DNA of 64,000 nucleotides from Mercurialis annua. Lineage: Eukaryota > Streptophyta > Magnoliopsida > Malpighiales > Euphorbiaceae. Under the pieces are notes generated by a model. That model had not been told where the DNA came from and did not search any database. It saw only the letters and a program-made list of their open reading frames with translations. The stretch lies in the NCBI RefSeq assembly GCF_937616625.2, contig NC_065572.1, forward strand, positions 728,501 to 792,500. The letters run 5' to 3'. Below, piece by piece: positions 24,041-35,566 of this stretch. The number at the start of each line of letters is the position of its first letter. The first letter of the stretch is position 1. The position numbers and the translations under genes were made by a program.

Positions 24041-24285
24041 CCGCTTTGCTTTAAAAAATGATGAATATGAAGTCCGTGGGGCTGCAGGTACTATGGATCC
24101 TCTGACTCCCAATCGGGTTGCCTTCCCAGGTCTAGCCGGTGTTGCCTGTAGGTCGTGATGTGCCTCGAGATGGCCGTCTCCTGCCCCCCTGCCGGTGGGG
24201 AATCCGCTCCCGGGTTGTCGCTCTGATGCATCTGGCCCGTCCTCTAGGCACCTTTGGAAGGCCATTCTACCCGTTAAAGCAGGTT
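24041..24285. other. GC-rich island of unknown origin
   Basis: About 250 bp are strikingly richer in G+C than the AT-rich surroundings and are bounded by poly-C/(AT)n on the left and (AT)n(GT)n on the right. Both strands have open frames over most of it but neither resembles a family I know. It could be a fragment of a coding exon or of a GC-rich element. Confidence 0.5.
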
Positions 24286-24291
24286 TCTCAA

Positions 24292-24293
24292 AC

Positions 24294-24367
<74 letters not shown>

Positions 24368-24371
24368 TGTA
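24292..24371. repeat. (AT)n(GT)n compound microsatellite
   Basis: About 24 bp of AT repeats pass directly into about 50 bp of GT repeats with one ATGT interruption. A similar compound microsatellite occurs at 45039-45134. Confidence 0.95.
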
Positions 24372-24751
24372 TAAATATTAAAAAATCTACCTTACATTAA
24401 TATTTAAATAAAATATATTTTAAATTGTATAAATTATTGAATAATAAAATTATTAATTACTCGATATAAAATAAGAAATAAAATTTAATTTTTTAAATAT
24501 TAAATATGATAGGATCTATCATTGCGTAGTTGAAATTTGAATCTCTCATGTGGCTGCAATAAAGAAAAAGTTAAAAGAGTGAAAGCAGAAATGGGCCAGC
24601 CCATTAGAGGTACTTTAAGATTGCACAATTGAGGTACAATGGGATCAAGCAAACTACAGATACAAATGTTCCGTGGATTATTATGGATCCAACGGTAATT
24701 CGACCAATATCAACGGCGCATTTTAATTCATACTCTAAAATGGGAAATGTT

Positions 24752-27633
24752 GATGTTTAATTATTTTTCGAATTTGTTTAGCTCTATTAACACTTCTAGT
24801 GACACTTTTGTTGAGTGTGTGAATAGAAGTGTTACTCAGGAGCAGAATGCCATGCTTCTTAGGAGTATTGATCCAGACGAAGTAAAGAATGCAATGACTA
24901 GCATGCATCATGATAAAACGCCCGGTCCGGATGGGTTAAACCCCGTGTTTTTTCAAAAATATTGGAGGATTGTAAGGCCGGACTTGGTGAGATTCTGCCA
25001 GCATTCTTTTAAATCTGGACACTTTGAAGAAGACATTAATGATACTGTCATTGTTCTCATTCCGAAGTGTGAGAATCCATCGGTCATGGCAGATTTGCGC
25101 CCGATCTCGCTGTGCAACGTGGGGTACAAGATTTTTGCCAATGTTTTGCTAACAGACTGAAGGAAACATTGCCAAATCTCATTTCGGAAAATCATAGCGC
25201 GTTTGTTAAAGGGGCTTATGATGGATAACTTTATCATAGCTTATGAAATCAGTCATTATTTCAAGAGGAAGCGGCATGGAAGAGTTGGTACAATGACTTT
25301 AAAAGTTGACATGAGCAAAGCATATGATAAAGTCGAATGGTTGTTTGTTGAGAGTATGATGAAGAAGATGGGTTTGGACTCAAAATGGATCAGAATTATG
25401 ATGTTATGCATAGCTTCTGTTCGTTATATCAAGATTGGCGATTTTCAGCTTGACAACCCGCTTGTTCCTGGAAGGGGTCTTCGCCAAGGGGATCCTTTGT
25501 CCCCGTATCTTTTTCTTATTTGCGCCGAGGGTGTGAGTTCGAGATTGAATGGGTTAGAGGCAGCTGGAAAAATTTATGGGTGTGCGGTTAGTAGACTGGC
25601 TCTGAGAATAAATCATCTTTTTTTCGCGGATGATTGTTACCTATTTTTCCGAGCTGTGAAGGAGGAAGCTACTATCATCAGGAATACTCTTCTAGAGTAT
25701 GGGTCTGTTTCGGGTCAGGTTGTTAAATTTAACAAATGCAATATCCGGTATAGTTTCAATACCGATCATAGAATGAGGGCGAAGATTAACAATCTAATGT
25801 GCATTAACAAAGTGGATAACCAAGGATTATATTTGGGCCTGCCTTCATTAATTGGTAGAAATAAGCGGGATGTTTTCCGTTTCATTAAAGATAGGGTGTG
25901 GCAAAAGTTGCAAGGGTGGAGAAGTAAGATGCTTTCCTCTGGTGGTAATGAGATCCTTCTCAAATCGGCCGCACAAGCTATGCCTAACCATGTAATGTCC
26001 GTCTTCTTAATTCATGTAGATCTGTGCGCTGAGCTCCAAAGAATGATGAATTCTTATTGGTGGAGTAGAGATTCATCGAGCAAGAAAGGTACTTCGTGGT
26101 CTAGCTTGAATAATTTATGTACACCGAAGGGTTTAGGAGGTATGGGCTTCAAAAATTTACATGAATTCAATGTTGCTATGCTTGGCCGTCAATCTTGGAG
26201 GTTATTACAGAACAAAGAGTCGTTGTGTTTTAAAGTGTTATCGACAAAGTACTTTCCTTCCGGCAATTTCTTCGATGCTACTTTGGGCAATAATCCGAGT
26301 TTCACATGGCGAAGTATTTTTGCAACTCAGGAGCTGATGAGAAGTGGAGTGAGGAGAGGGATAGGACCTGGATCGCAAACTAGGGTATGGTATGATCCCT
26401 GGCTTGCTAATGGAAATAATAGGTTCATAGAGAAAACGGCTCTGGAAGGGTTAAGTAACACAACGGTGAACCAGTTATTCGAACCCAACTCAAGAGAATG
26501 GGATTTGGGTTTACTCAATAATATGTTTTCCCAATTAGTGGTAGAGCGAATTTTAAAAGTCCCGTTGTTCTAGCGAAGAGGGGAGGATTATTGGACCCGA
26601 GTGCATGAAAAAAGAGGGAATTATTCAGTTAAAACCGGCTACTGGGCTCTGTATGGGGAAGTTACAGGTCTTGTGCATGGTATTTGGAAAATTATATGGA
26701 AGCTGAATGTTCCAATGAAAGTGCGAAACTTCTTGTGGCGAGCGTGTAAATCGTATCTCCCAACTACGGTAGCACTGTTCCAGAAACGCCTCCACGTCCA
26801 GTTGGCAGCAAAGTTTTCAACTTAAGGCATGAATCAGTGGAGCATGTATTGTATCACTGCCATGTTGCTAGGGGTTGCTGGAGGAGATTGGGAGTTCAGG
26901 TGCCCGGTGATGATAACACGAATGCCCATGAGTGGTTGCTCCAAACTTTTAACTGCAAAAGCGTTGATGAGAGGAACGTTAAAGCGATGGTCTGCTGGAA
27001 AATATGGCTGCATCGGAACGAAGTCGTGTGGAATGATAATTGGGGTTCTCCGGAGTTGATTGTGAATTCTGTAGCTAGTGATTTAGTTGCATGGCAATGT
27101 GCTCAAAAAAAGATCTGCCAGCAATTGTCCTCCAGTTTGGGCAAAAATGATGGCCTGATCATTTTGAGAGCTCTTCCAAGAGGGTGGCTTAAAGCCAACT
27201 TGATGCTGCCGTCTTTTCTGATAACAGCGGTATTGGCGTGCCTTGCATGGTCAGGGACAATGATGGTCGGCTGATCCAAGCAAGAGTTGTTTCGTATCAA
27301 GGCTCTTCCACAGCAAGAATTGCTGAGCTGATAGCGATTAAAGAAGCCTTGAGCTGGTTAAGGGGAAACCAGAATGTTATCTTCGACTCTGATGCATTGG
27401 ACGTTATCATGGACCTTTGGCTGCCACTAAAAGCCGGGATTGATCCGATTATTGATGAGTGTAACTCTCTATCGAAGCAATTTAGCAACTGTCGTTTTAT
27501 TTTTGTAAGGCGGTCTGCGAATGGAGATGCACATCTGTTAGCGCAAGCCTCTCGTTCTATGCCAGGCCAGCAGGAATGGTTTCATATCTTTCCAGCTTTT
27601 CTTACGCCTGTAATTGCTTCCGTTATTGCTTAA
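24752..27633 (+). pseudogene. LINE reverse transcriptase-RNase H polyprotein, frameshifted
   Basis: The RT N-terminal part is at 24752-25160 (DKTPGPDGLNP, LRPISLCNVGYKI), the palm at 25203-26573 with catalytic blocks VDMSKAYDKVEW and FADD, the zf-RVT-like part at 26600-26825 (VPMKVRNFLWRACKSYLP), and the RNase H at about 27200-27633. The RNase H keeps acidic residues in AELIAIKEAL and FDSDAL. Frames break near 25150 and 25207, at a TAG at 26571-26573, at a TAA at 26823-26825, and near 27208. It therefore cannot make a full protein. RNase H downstream of RT is a feature of plant L1 elements. Confidence 0.9.
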
Positions 27634-27658
27634 CAAAGTGGCTCCTTTATTCAAAAAA
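24752..27658 (+). mobile_element. 5'-truncated L1-type LINE with 15-bp TSD
   Basis: Flanked by a perfect 15-bp direct repeat AAAATGGGAAATGTT (24737-24751 and 27659-27673), with a short poly-A tail joining the 3' copy. The insert starts within the reverse-transcriptase region, so ORF1 and the endonuclease are missing, the usual result of incomplete target-primed reverse transcription. It encodes, in order, RT, a zinc-binding RT C-terminal region and an RNase H domain, in broken frames. The perfect TSD suggests the insertion is not very old although the source copy was already or soon became defective. Confidence 0.92.
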
Positions 27659-27675
27659 AAAATGGGAAATGTTTA

Positions 27676-28067
27676 GAGCAAATTATTTTAAACCCTCACA
27701 TTTATCATTATTCACATTTTAGTCTCTCTTATTTGAAAATCAAACGATTGTCCATCACTTTTGATTCTGTCAACAATTTAATTTCTCCGTTTATTTTTGA
27801 CGTTAGTCAACCAAGTTAAAGGATTTAGGGATAAATTAATTTCAAATCGGAGAAAAAAACAAAAATAGAGGACCAAATCGTTTTGTTATAATTAGTTTTT
27901 TTTTCTTTCACTTTGTCTTTTGACTCGGTTGACTAATACCAAAAAATGGACGGAAAGACTAAATCGTTGACGGAAATAAAAGTGAAGGGCCAAATCATTT
28001 GATTTTCAAATAAAAAAAAATAAAGTGTGAATTATGACATATGTAGGGGTTTCAGAGTAATTTGCTC
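27676..28067. mobile_element. MULE-type MITE with 9-bp TSD
   Basis: Perfect flanks AAATGTTTA (27667-27675 and 28068-28076) enclose 392 bp beginning GAGCAAATTATTTTAAACCC and ending in its inverted, slightly diverged match. The TIRs are about 100 bp. No ORF. Its left TSD overlaps the right TSD of the LINE, so the LINE integrated directly at the MITE's edge. Confidence 0.85.
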
Positions 28068-28257
28068 AAATGTTTACTAATTGTATCATATTTTATTTCC
28101 CTACCAATACGATTCCTAAATTTCAATTTATAACTAAAATATATCAATTATAATTTTACAGCAGTAAACTATTTTTGTATAAATTTATATTTTTATCAAC
28201 ATAAATTGACATAGTAATCACATAATGTCCATGTTGTGTGTGTGTTTATTTAAAAAA

Positions 28258-29095
28258 GAGGTATTGTTAAAATAAATCTTTACGTTTTAGTTTTTTAGAA
28301 ATTTAAGTTTAACGTTTGAATCTTTACGAAATAAATCCTAATATTTTTAATTTTTGTATTTTGTAGCCTCATTTCGAAATTTGGTAATTTTGTCATCTTT
28401 TTTTAGGCTACATGGTGCAAAAATACAAAAGGTTGGAATTTTATTTATTTCATTTTAAACTGTTGGAATTTAATATGGCAATAGTATGGCTCATATGTAA
28501 ATAATTGCCAAAAAGGATTTGGACTACAAAATGCAAAAATTAAAAAAGTTAGGGTTTGTTTTGTTACATTTTAAACGTTATGCTTAAATTGTTAAAAAGG
28601 TGAAAAATTAAGATCTGTTTTGCCAATACCCCTGCATTTAATGGATGAGTTCATTTTACTACCCTGTTGTTTGAGCTTTTGACATGAAGGGTCTTGTATA
28701 AGTTTTAACATTATAAAGGGTCTCTGTGGTATGGAATTTTATCAAAAGATGTCCAATTTTTACACTTATTTTATAATAAAATATACTTAATTGATATAAA
28801 TTAAGTAGTCCAAATATAAATAAATTATTTAAAATTACATGAACAAATTATAATTTTTATTTATTTATTAAATTATTAAAAAATAATTTGATTTATTAAT
28901 ATATTTTTATATTTATATTTATATTTAAACTACTTTAAATTGAAGAAAAAAAATTGAGCGATTAAATTACACTTTTTTATATTAATTAAGTCATTTAACT
29001 AATTGTATTAATAAAATTGAATATCTTTTGATAAAGTTCATACTAGAAGAACTCTTTATTATGTCAAAAATTTCACATGATTTTTTGTGTTAAAG
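28258..29095. repeat. Two old inverted-repeat units, MITE-like
   Basis: At 28258-28630 the ends match as inverted copies (GGTATTGTTAAAATAAATC against GATCTGTTTTGCCAATACC) for about 55 bp. At about 28680-29095 a second pair (TTTTATCAAAAGATGTCC against ATATCTTTTGATAAAGTTC) does the same over about 60 bp. No clear TSDs, no ORFs. The superfamily cannot be assigned. Confidence 0.4.
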
Positions 29096-29126
29096 GTTAA
29101 AATTCCAGAATAATAAAATAAATTTA

Positions 29127-29734
29127 AAGCATCTCCACTCTTATGCTAAACTAGCCTCACAATACTAAATTTAGCATTTAGAATGAAGAGCACAGTTCCA
29201 TTGCTATACTATATCTGTGCTAAATTTAACATATGCTAAATCCCGTGCTAAATTTGGCATCAAATTTAGCATATACCAAATTCTTCCATCTATTTAAATT
29301 AATTATAAAAATGCTATAAATAATAATTTTATTTATTATAATAGATTTATTATAAAAATAAATAAATTGTTATTATTAAAAATAATATTTCAAATATTTA
29401 AGTAATAGCGTATTTTATAAAAAACATAAAATTAATTTCTATTTTGTAATATTTTGTAATATTTTTCAATTTTTTTATTATATATATTTAAATTTTTTGA
29501 TCTATTATAATATATATTATAATATTTAATTAATATTATTAATGTGATTTAAATATTAAATAAAAATAAAATTATTAATTAATTTTTTATGTTTATTGTA
29601 TATAAAAACAAGTTTATTATTTAATATAGTATTGTGCATTGGAGCAACAAATTAAAAGTCATGTGATATTTAGCATTTTGCTACATTTTGTGCTAGAAAT
29701 AGCACAAAATATAGCACATGCAATAGTGATGCTC
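29127..29734. mobile_element. PIF/Harbinger-like MITE with TTA TSD
   Basis: TTA flanks both sides (29124-29126 and 29735-29737). The ends read AAGCATCTCCACTCTTA and, inverted, GAGCATCACTATTGCA. The subterminal parts are full of TGCTAAATTTAGCAT-like short palindromes and ATAGCAC/GTGCTAT pairs. Interior very AT-rich, no ORF. The GAGCATCTCC-type terminus is common among plant Harbinger MITEs. Confidence 0.65.
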
Positions 29735-29737
29735 TTA

Positions 29738-30092
29738 TCCCTATATTTAAGTCATAAATATCTTTTAAAATTATTTTTTTTGCATCTTTTATCAATTACG
29801 ATCATACCTTTAAATTTTTATAATTATGTCTAATCTGAAAAGTTTTTGTTTATAATTATATCCAATATTTTAATTTTTTTATATTTTTTTATCAATTACA
29901 ATATCTTCTAATTTCTAAGAATAGCTACTATGAATTTGATACAATCGGTAAAAGAAGGTAAAAGTTTGAAAATTAATTTTTTAAAATTTTTTAAACATAA
30001 TTAAAAAAAACTTTTCATATTGAACGTAATTATAAAAATTAAAAAATTTAATCATAATTGATAAACACACAAAAATTGAATTTATAAATAAT
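29738..30092. repeat. Imperfect inverted repeat (old MITE-like)
   Basis: Arms at about 29760-29845 and 29990-30080 share 'TTTATCAATTACGATCATACC'-like and 'TTTTTATAATTA' blocks in opposite orientation. No TSD was found and no coding sequence. Confidence 0.35.
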
Positions 30093-30120
30093 TCACCTAT
30101 TGATAATACAATAGGTAATA

Positions 30121-30795
30121 ATTTGCAACATAGAAATATGAAATACGGGATGAACTAACGACATATATGGTGGCAAAGCCAATCTATACGCTACTGCTCC
30201 TATACGCTCGATAATCTCATACGGTCCAACATACCTCGGTGCTAAGTTTCCCTTAACACCAAAACGAACAACGCCTTTCATTAATCACCAACCTAAAACT
30301 CGATATCCTTCCGCTTCAGATCAACATAACTCTTATACCGACTAAATACAGTGTCCAATCTCAGCTTAATCAAGGGTACCTTCTCATAAGTAACCTCAAT
30401 GATCTCAGCACCAAACAACTTACGCTCACCAACCTCCTCCCAACATATCGGAGATCGACACTTGCGACCATATAAAGTCTCATAAGGTGCCATCTCAATA
30501 CTTGCATGATAACTATTATTATAAATAAACTCAATCATCGGTAAGTGAGCCTTACAGCTACTCTGAAATTCAAGCACACATCCTGAGCATGTCCTCCAAT
30601 GTCAGAATAGTCCTTTCAGACTGACCGTCGGTCTGAGGATGAAAAGTTGTACTGAAATTCAACCGAGAACCCAAAAATTCCTCTAACGACTTCCAAAATC
30701 TAGAAGTGAAAACCGAACCCCTGTCTGAAACAATTGATATCGGTACACCGTGTAAACTGACAATCCTGTCGATGTACAACTGAGCTAGCTCGAAG
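30121..30795 (-). pseudogene. Ty3/gypsy integrase fragment, broken
   Basis: Read on the minus strand, three frame segments follow each other: 30779-30570 (integrase core with [13 protein letters not shown] and [12 protein letters not shown]), 30577-30293 (YNNSYHASIEMAPYETLYGR) and 30281-30121 (the integrase C-terminal module with GPYEIIERIGAVAYRL and HPVFHISML). The product is the end of a gypsy polyprotein. Both ends are truncated and frames shift between segments, so it is dead. No LTRs adjoin it. The relic is in the opposite orientation to the gypsy 3' end at 33592-33818. Confidence 0.9.
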
Positions 30796-31051
30796 CTGAA
30801 TACGAAACCTTAATTCGAAGGAACATGAAGAAACTGAATGGCATCTATAAAGAATAAAACTTTCTAAAATAGGTTGACGAAGAAATTTACAACGACAAAG
30901 TCAAGTAGAAAAAATCTCAACATGGCATTTTCATGTTCGAAAATTCCAACGTGAAATATCATAGGGGTAAAACTAAATTAATACTGAAAATTTTAAATAT
31001 AATTGCAATAAAATGAAATTTCAATATCATTATAAACATTTTAAAAATTTG

Positions 31052-31900
31052 GGCTAATAATTACCCATGGCCCCTCATCTTTAGAGGTACGGGCGCTAAA
31101 TCCCCTGATGTCTAAAAACGGGCGCTTAACCCTCTGATTTTTGTGGCGGCGCTCACAAAACCCCCTAAGCTTCAAATTTGACCAAAATACCCCTAGCGCC
31201 GTCTTTTCTGGTCAACTGACATTTTTTATTAAAAAAAAATTAGCGGCGCCACATCAGCTGCCACGTCAGCAAAAGACCTTAAAATTTTAAATTACCCAAA
31301 ATACCCCTAAATTATTTTAGAAATAGACAAAAAAAAAACAAATCTAACCTAAACCTCTACCCTAACCCAACGGCCGACTGAACCACTACCCGTCAACAAC
31401 CCGACCACCGCCGGAAAATTTTTCGGTCATCTTCTCCGATTTGAAGATGACCGGAAAATTTCCGGAAAATTTCAGATTTTTGACGACCGGAAAATTTTCC
31501 GGTCATCTTCGAATCGGAGAAGATGACCGGAAAATTTCCCGGCGGTGGTCGGGTGGTCGGGTTGGGATATTGGTCGGGTTAGTTGCTGGGTTAATTCATT
31601 AGATTAGAGTGAGTTGGCTTATTTTTTTTTTTTTTCTAAATTAAATTAGGGGTATTTTGGGTGTTTGAAATTTTTAATGTATATTTCTGACGTGTCAGAT
31701 GATATGACAGTGTCAGATTTTTTTTTAAGAATGACAATTGACTGAAAAAACGGCACCAGGGGTATTTTGGTCAAATTTGGAGTAAAAGGGCTTTTGTGAG
31801 CGCCGCCATAAAAATCAGGGGGTTTAGCGCCCGTTTTTAGAAGTCAGAGGGTTTAACGTCCGTACTCCCAAAAATAAGGGGCCATGGGTGATTATTAGCC
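31052..31900. mobile_element. Foldback MULE, 'GGCTAATAATCACCC' family, 9-bp TSD
   Basis: Perfect flanks AAAAATTTG (31043-31051 and 31901-31909). The 849 bp consist almost entirely of two inverted arms of about 420 bp that meet near 31475, with repeated GATGACCGGAAAATTTCC and its complement at the centre. The terminal bases are GGCTAATAATTACCCATGG and the inverse. It has no cargo gene, in contrast with its relative at 13141-14507. A transcript crossing it would form a long hairpin. Confidence 0.9.
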
Positions 31901-31909
31901 AAAAATTTG

Positions 31910-33590
31910 GTATGAATTGCAAAAATATGTAGACATTTGATTTTTTGACACCGCTAAACAAATTAAAAAATATTGATGATTTATATTTTAAATTGATAGC
32001 ATCATAAATTGATAGCATCATAAATGAAATATTAACATTTGTTATCTCTCAAATTGATGCTCTTCATTTTTATATTTATCTTTATTGACATGCTAAAAAA
32101 GATTCCCACTACCATAAAATGGGAGGGGCTTTTAAGGTCACCCATTTATCAATACTTTTTCCTTTTATGACTTTAAAAACTTTGTGGGGTTTAATGCACA
32201 TATATATTTTTTTAATCATAAAATATTGCTACAACTGCAATTTATATAAATAAATTAAACAAAACAAAATCCTATTTTTATTTAAATATTTTTTTATTTA
32301 GTTATTTGAAATTTTCTACTTTTTCTTCTTCTTCATTTATAGTACAAATTATTAGAAAGGTTAATTTTAATTAAATTTTTAATTTTAGTTGTAACTGTTT
32401 GCTTAATAATTTCAATTATGTAACTCAAATTACTTTACTTTGTTCTCATTTTACTCTTTAGCATCAATAATTTTAAACATTAAGATCATATTTAAATAAT
32501 TTTTTCTCTTTAATTTAAATAAATAGATATAATTAAAACTAAAATTAAAAATGAGCTAAAAACTGATGATTTTAAAATTTGAGCCAAAAAGTAAAAAGAT
32601 AAAAAAAATTAAATATTAAGTATCTTTTAATAATTAAGTCTGTTTTGGCCATTGAATTAAACATTATCAATCTAAAAATAGATTGTATGATACATTCATT
32701 TCATATTTTATATGAATTTTTTATTTACGATATTTGAAATTTCTCCTCTCTTTTGGAGAGGCATTTAATTTATTATTAAAATATTTAATATATATTTATT
32801 ACAGTAAAATATTTTATGTTATTAAATTTAAATTTTTATTAAAGTTGACCAATATGGTAGTTATGTAGATGTTCATTGTCTTTTTTTAATATAACCAAGC
32901 ACACATCACATAATAGCTTTAAGTGACGCCGTATAAGATTCGACATGAATGCATAGGTAGTCGGGAATCAAAATTAAGGAAGGCAAAACAAAAAAAACTT
33001 CATATAATATATATAAAATTTAAAATTAATTGAAATATAAGAGGTCAAAATATAATAATTGACTAAATAATATGATAAATTTTTAAAAAATTATAAAAAG
33101 AATCTTGTTTTTTATAAAAAAATTAAAAACAACAAATACTCCTCTAAACCACCAAGTGGCTAAGCCACAGCACGAGTGTCACGTGACCAACTTGCAGTGT
33201 TCCTTCACATTGAGTTTGTGCATCATTAGAATTGTTAGAACACACATTCCTCTTTTCTTTAGCAGCAGCCAATGTGTCATGCCTGTGATTCTCTCCTATC
33301 ACGCCCGCGGAGCCCTTGTGTCATGGCGCAAAATCTTCATTGGATTGGTGAAATCCGAAAATTTTAATTCTCGCTAGAAACCTCCGAATGGATCAATGGT
33401 TTTGGTAGGTTCTTATACACTAATAAACATATAAGAAACTTTAAATTAATTGTCAAAGTTAAAATTATAGAGACCAAAAGGACTTGGTCCAACATAAAGC
33501 ATATGAAATTGCTCCCATTCCCGTATAAAGGTCCATATTACCATTTCTTTTGCCTTTCACCAATAAGTCATTAAGGTGTGCATTTCCGAT
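31910..33590. other. AT-rich non-coding region
   Basis: No gene or supported element. The frame at 33105-33377 has no recognisable domain. The part from about 33540 leads into the gypsy fragment. Confidence 0.4.
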
Positions 33591-33591
33591 C

Positions 33592-33818
33592 CTTCTCATT
33601 TGATTGTACCCAAGAGTATCAAGATTGACCATGAGTTATCTTACGAGGAGCAACCTCTTGAGATCGTTGATATGCATGTGCATAAATTACGGAATAAGGA
33701 GATTCTGATGGTTAGGGTTCTGTAGCATAACCATCATGTTGAAGAATGCATTTGGGAGACGGAGTCTGATATGCGGAATCGTTATCCTTTTCTTTTCCTT
33801 GAGGTACGTCGGGTTTGA
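33592..33818 (+). pseudogene. C-terminal end of a Ty3/gypsy polyprotein
   Basis: One frame reads through LSYEEQPLEIVDMHVHKLRN, then a TAG, then VEECIWETESDMRNRYPFLF. This is the pattern (LEI-D---KLR-KEI--V-VLW, E-TWE-E-DMR--YP-LF) at the very end of plant gypsy integrase/chromo-type polyproteins. The in-frame stop sits where the family has a tryptophan-histidine motif. It stands 5' of a PPT and an LTR start, in the proper order. Confidence 0.8.
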
Positions 33819-33910
33819 TGTTTTTGAGAGTTGGTATGGTTGTTTTGTGCGCACTATGCTTGATTTTTTGCTTATATATTTTGTGTTAAATTTGACGAGG
33901 TATTATATTT

Positions 33911-34640
33911 AAGGTGGGGAGAATGTAATACCCCGTACTTTTTCGTCTTGGCTTCTTTTGTGTTTCCGACTTAGTTTCAAATTGTTATTTGTTGGAATTA
34001 TTGAGTGTGGTACATTTGTTGTGTCTTGGTGAGTGACTTATGTATTTCCGTTGAGCCTCTATATGTTTGATGTTAATTTAATTTATTTTCCGGGTGTTTA
34101 CCGAGACAATATTTGTGTGTTTCCAAAACTGTCATGCTTCTGTAAAACCTTGATATCTCTTAATTGCACCGTTGGATCAAGCTCATCTTTTAATATGTTG
34201 TTCTTGAGAGAATTAACTAAAAACTGGTTGGTTGAATCATGTCTTGGAGTCCCAGAAGATCGTTTATTTTAGACAGACGATCATTTGTTTGTATTTTTAT
34301 GTTTTGTGCAAATAGTCGCTTAGACGAGCTGCCTTACGAACTAGCAGACGATCATCTGGCTGACAGACGATCGTCTATGATCCCATATAGTCATCTAACG
34401 GGAAAAAACTTTTTGTTGAACTTTTCGCAAATTCATCCAATCCTTACAAAATTTGTGAACTTATCAAATTTTGACAACGTCGTTGGAGTTTTATCCATTT
34501 TTTCGATTAATTTAAACTCTGATAATCTTTCACCCTATTGCAACACCTATTTATCTTATTTAGCTTTTTGATATTTTCAGCTCAACTACGTCTTTTTCAC
34601 TTCGACCGCCGAATGTTAAAGAATGTAGAATTAGATGTGG
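33911..34640 (+). mobile_element. Gypsy 3' LTR (start clear, end uncertain) with polypurine tract
   Basis: AAGGTGGGGAGAA (33911-33923) is a typical polypurine tract and is followed at 33924 by TGTAATACCCCGTAC, a common start of plant gypsy LTRs. The downstream sequence contains several near-palindromes of the type AGACGATCGTCT (34365-34376) and CAGACGATCATCTG (34345-34358). The LTR's 3' end is not located with certainty; I place it near 34640. Confidence 0.6.
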
Positions 34641-35559
34641 ACATTGTTTTTGATTTTTTTAGATCACGAGTTAAATTTTAAAATTTTAAAAAATAAAATT
34701 TTCTAACTCTATAGTTAGTATGATGAAGATTTAAATAAGTTAAGAAGAAAAATATATAAAATTATAAGAAAATTATCAATTTGAGTCTAATTTTCTAGAT
34801 GTCAAAAAAGTTTATTTTTTTGGCATAATCAAGCCAAGTGGTCAAATTTCTACGTAGCATGCCACATGAGCAAAATTATAGCGTTGTGTGCCACGTGGGC
34901 AAAATTAAATCGAATTGCAATGAGAAATGAAATTAAAATAGTATTATAAAAATTCTAAAAATTAGTTTAAATTACATAAAGACGTAAAGGTTTAGATATT
35001 TGGCATTATAAGACCATTTCAATTTTAAATTTTATATAATTTGTTAATAAAAATACTGATGCGAACGATCTAATAATTTAATTTATACAGAATAGCCTAA
35101 TCTGATGTAGATATATAATAGCTTCTTGTTAGTGTAATTAATATACTATTGTAGGGTAGTATAGTTTTTTTATTGCTTAGTTCTATCTATATAAAGGCCT
35201 ATTATATTATTTTAGGATTTAAGGATTTCTCTTCTATTGTTAGCCTCTATTATTTTATATCTTATTCTTCTATTCAATCAATGGTTTTCGCATTCTTCTA
35301 TTAATGTTATCGCTTCTATTAATAAGCCACATGATAATTTTGTTTGCTTCAACATAAATAATTGATTATGGGTCTGTTGCCATTTTTCATTTGTTGTTTG
35401 ATTTTTGAGTTTTAAAACGTTATATATTGTAATGTAGTTAGATTTTCATGTTGATCCGAATGAATCATCTTTCGTCTCAATTATTTTATCAAAAGATTGG
35501 GCGATTTTAATTTATTATTATACCATATTTTTAGCGATTAAGGCTGGCAGTAGTATTTT
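34641..35559. other. AT-rich non-coding region
   Basis: No gene. About 34920-35015 resembles the right arm of the MITE-like repeat near 10000-10110 (AATAGTATTATAAAAATT followed by a related stretch). Confidence 0.35.
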
Positions 35560-35566
35560 AAATGAA

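Noticed and set aside
23861..24381. Frames of 134 and 80 aa on opposite strands
   Set aside because: Both include translated microsatellite (Tyr-Ile or Cys-Val repeats); only the GC-rich core is noted, as an unexplained island.
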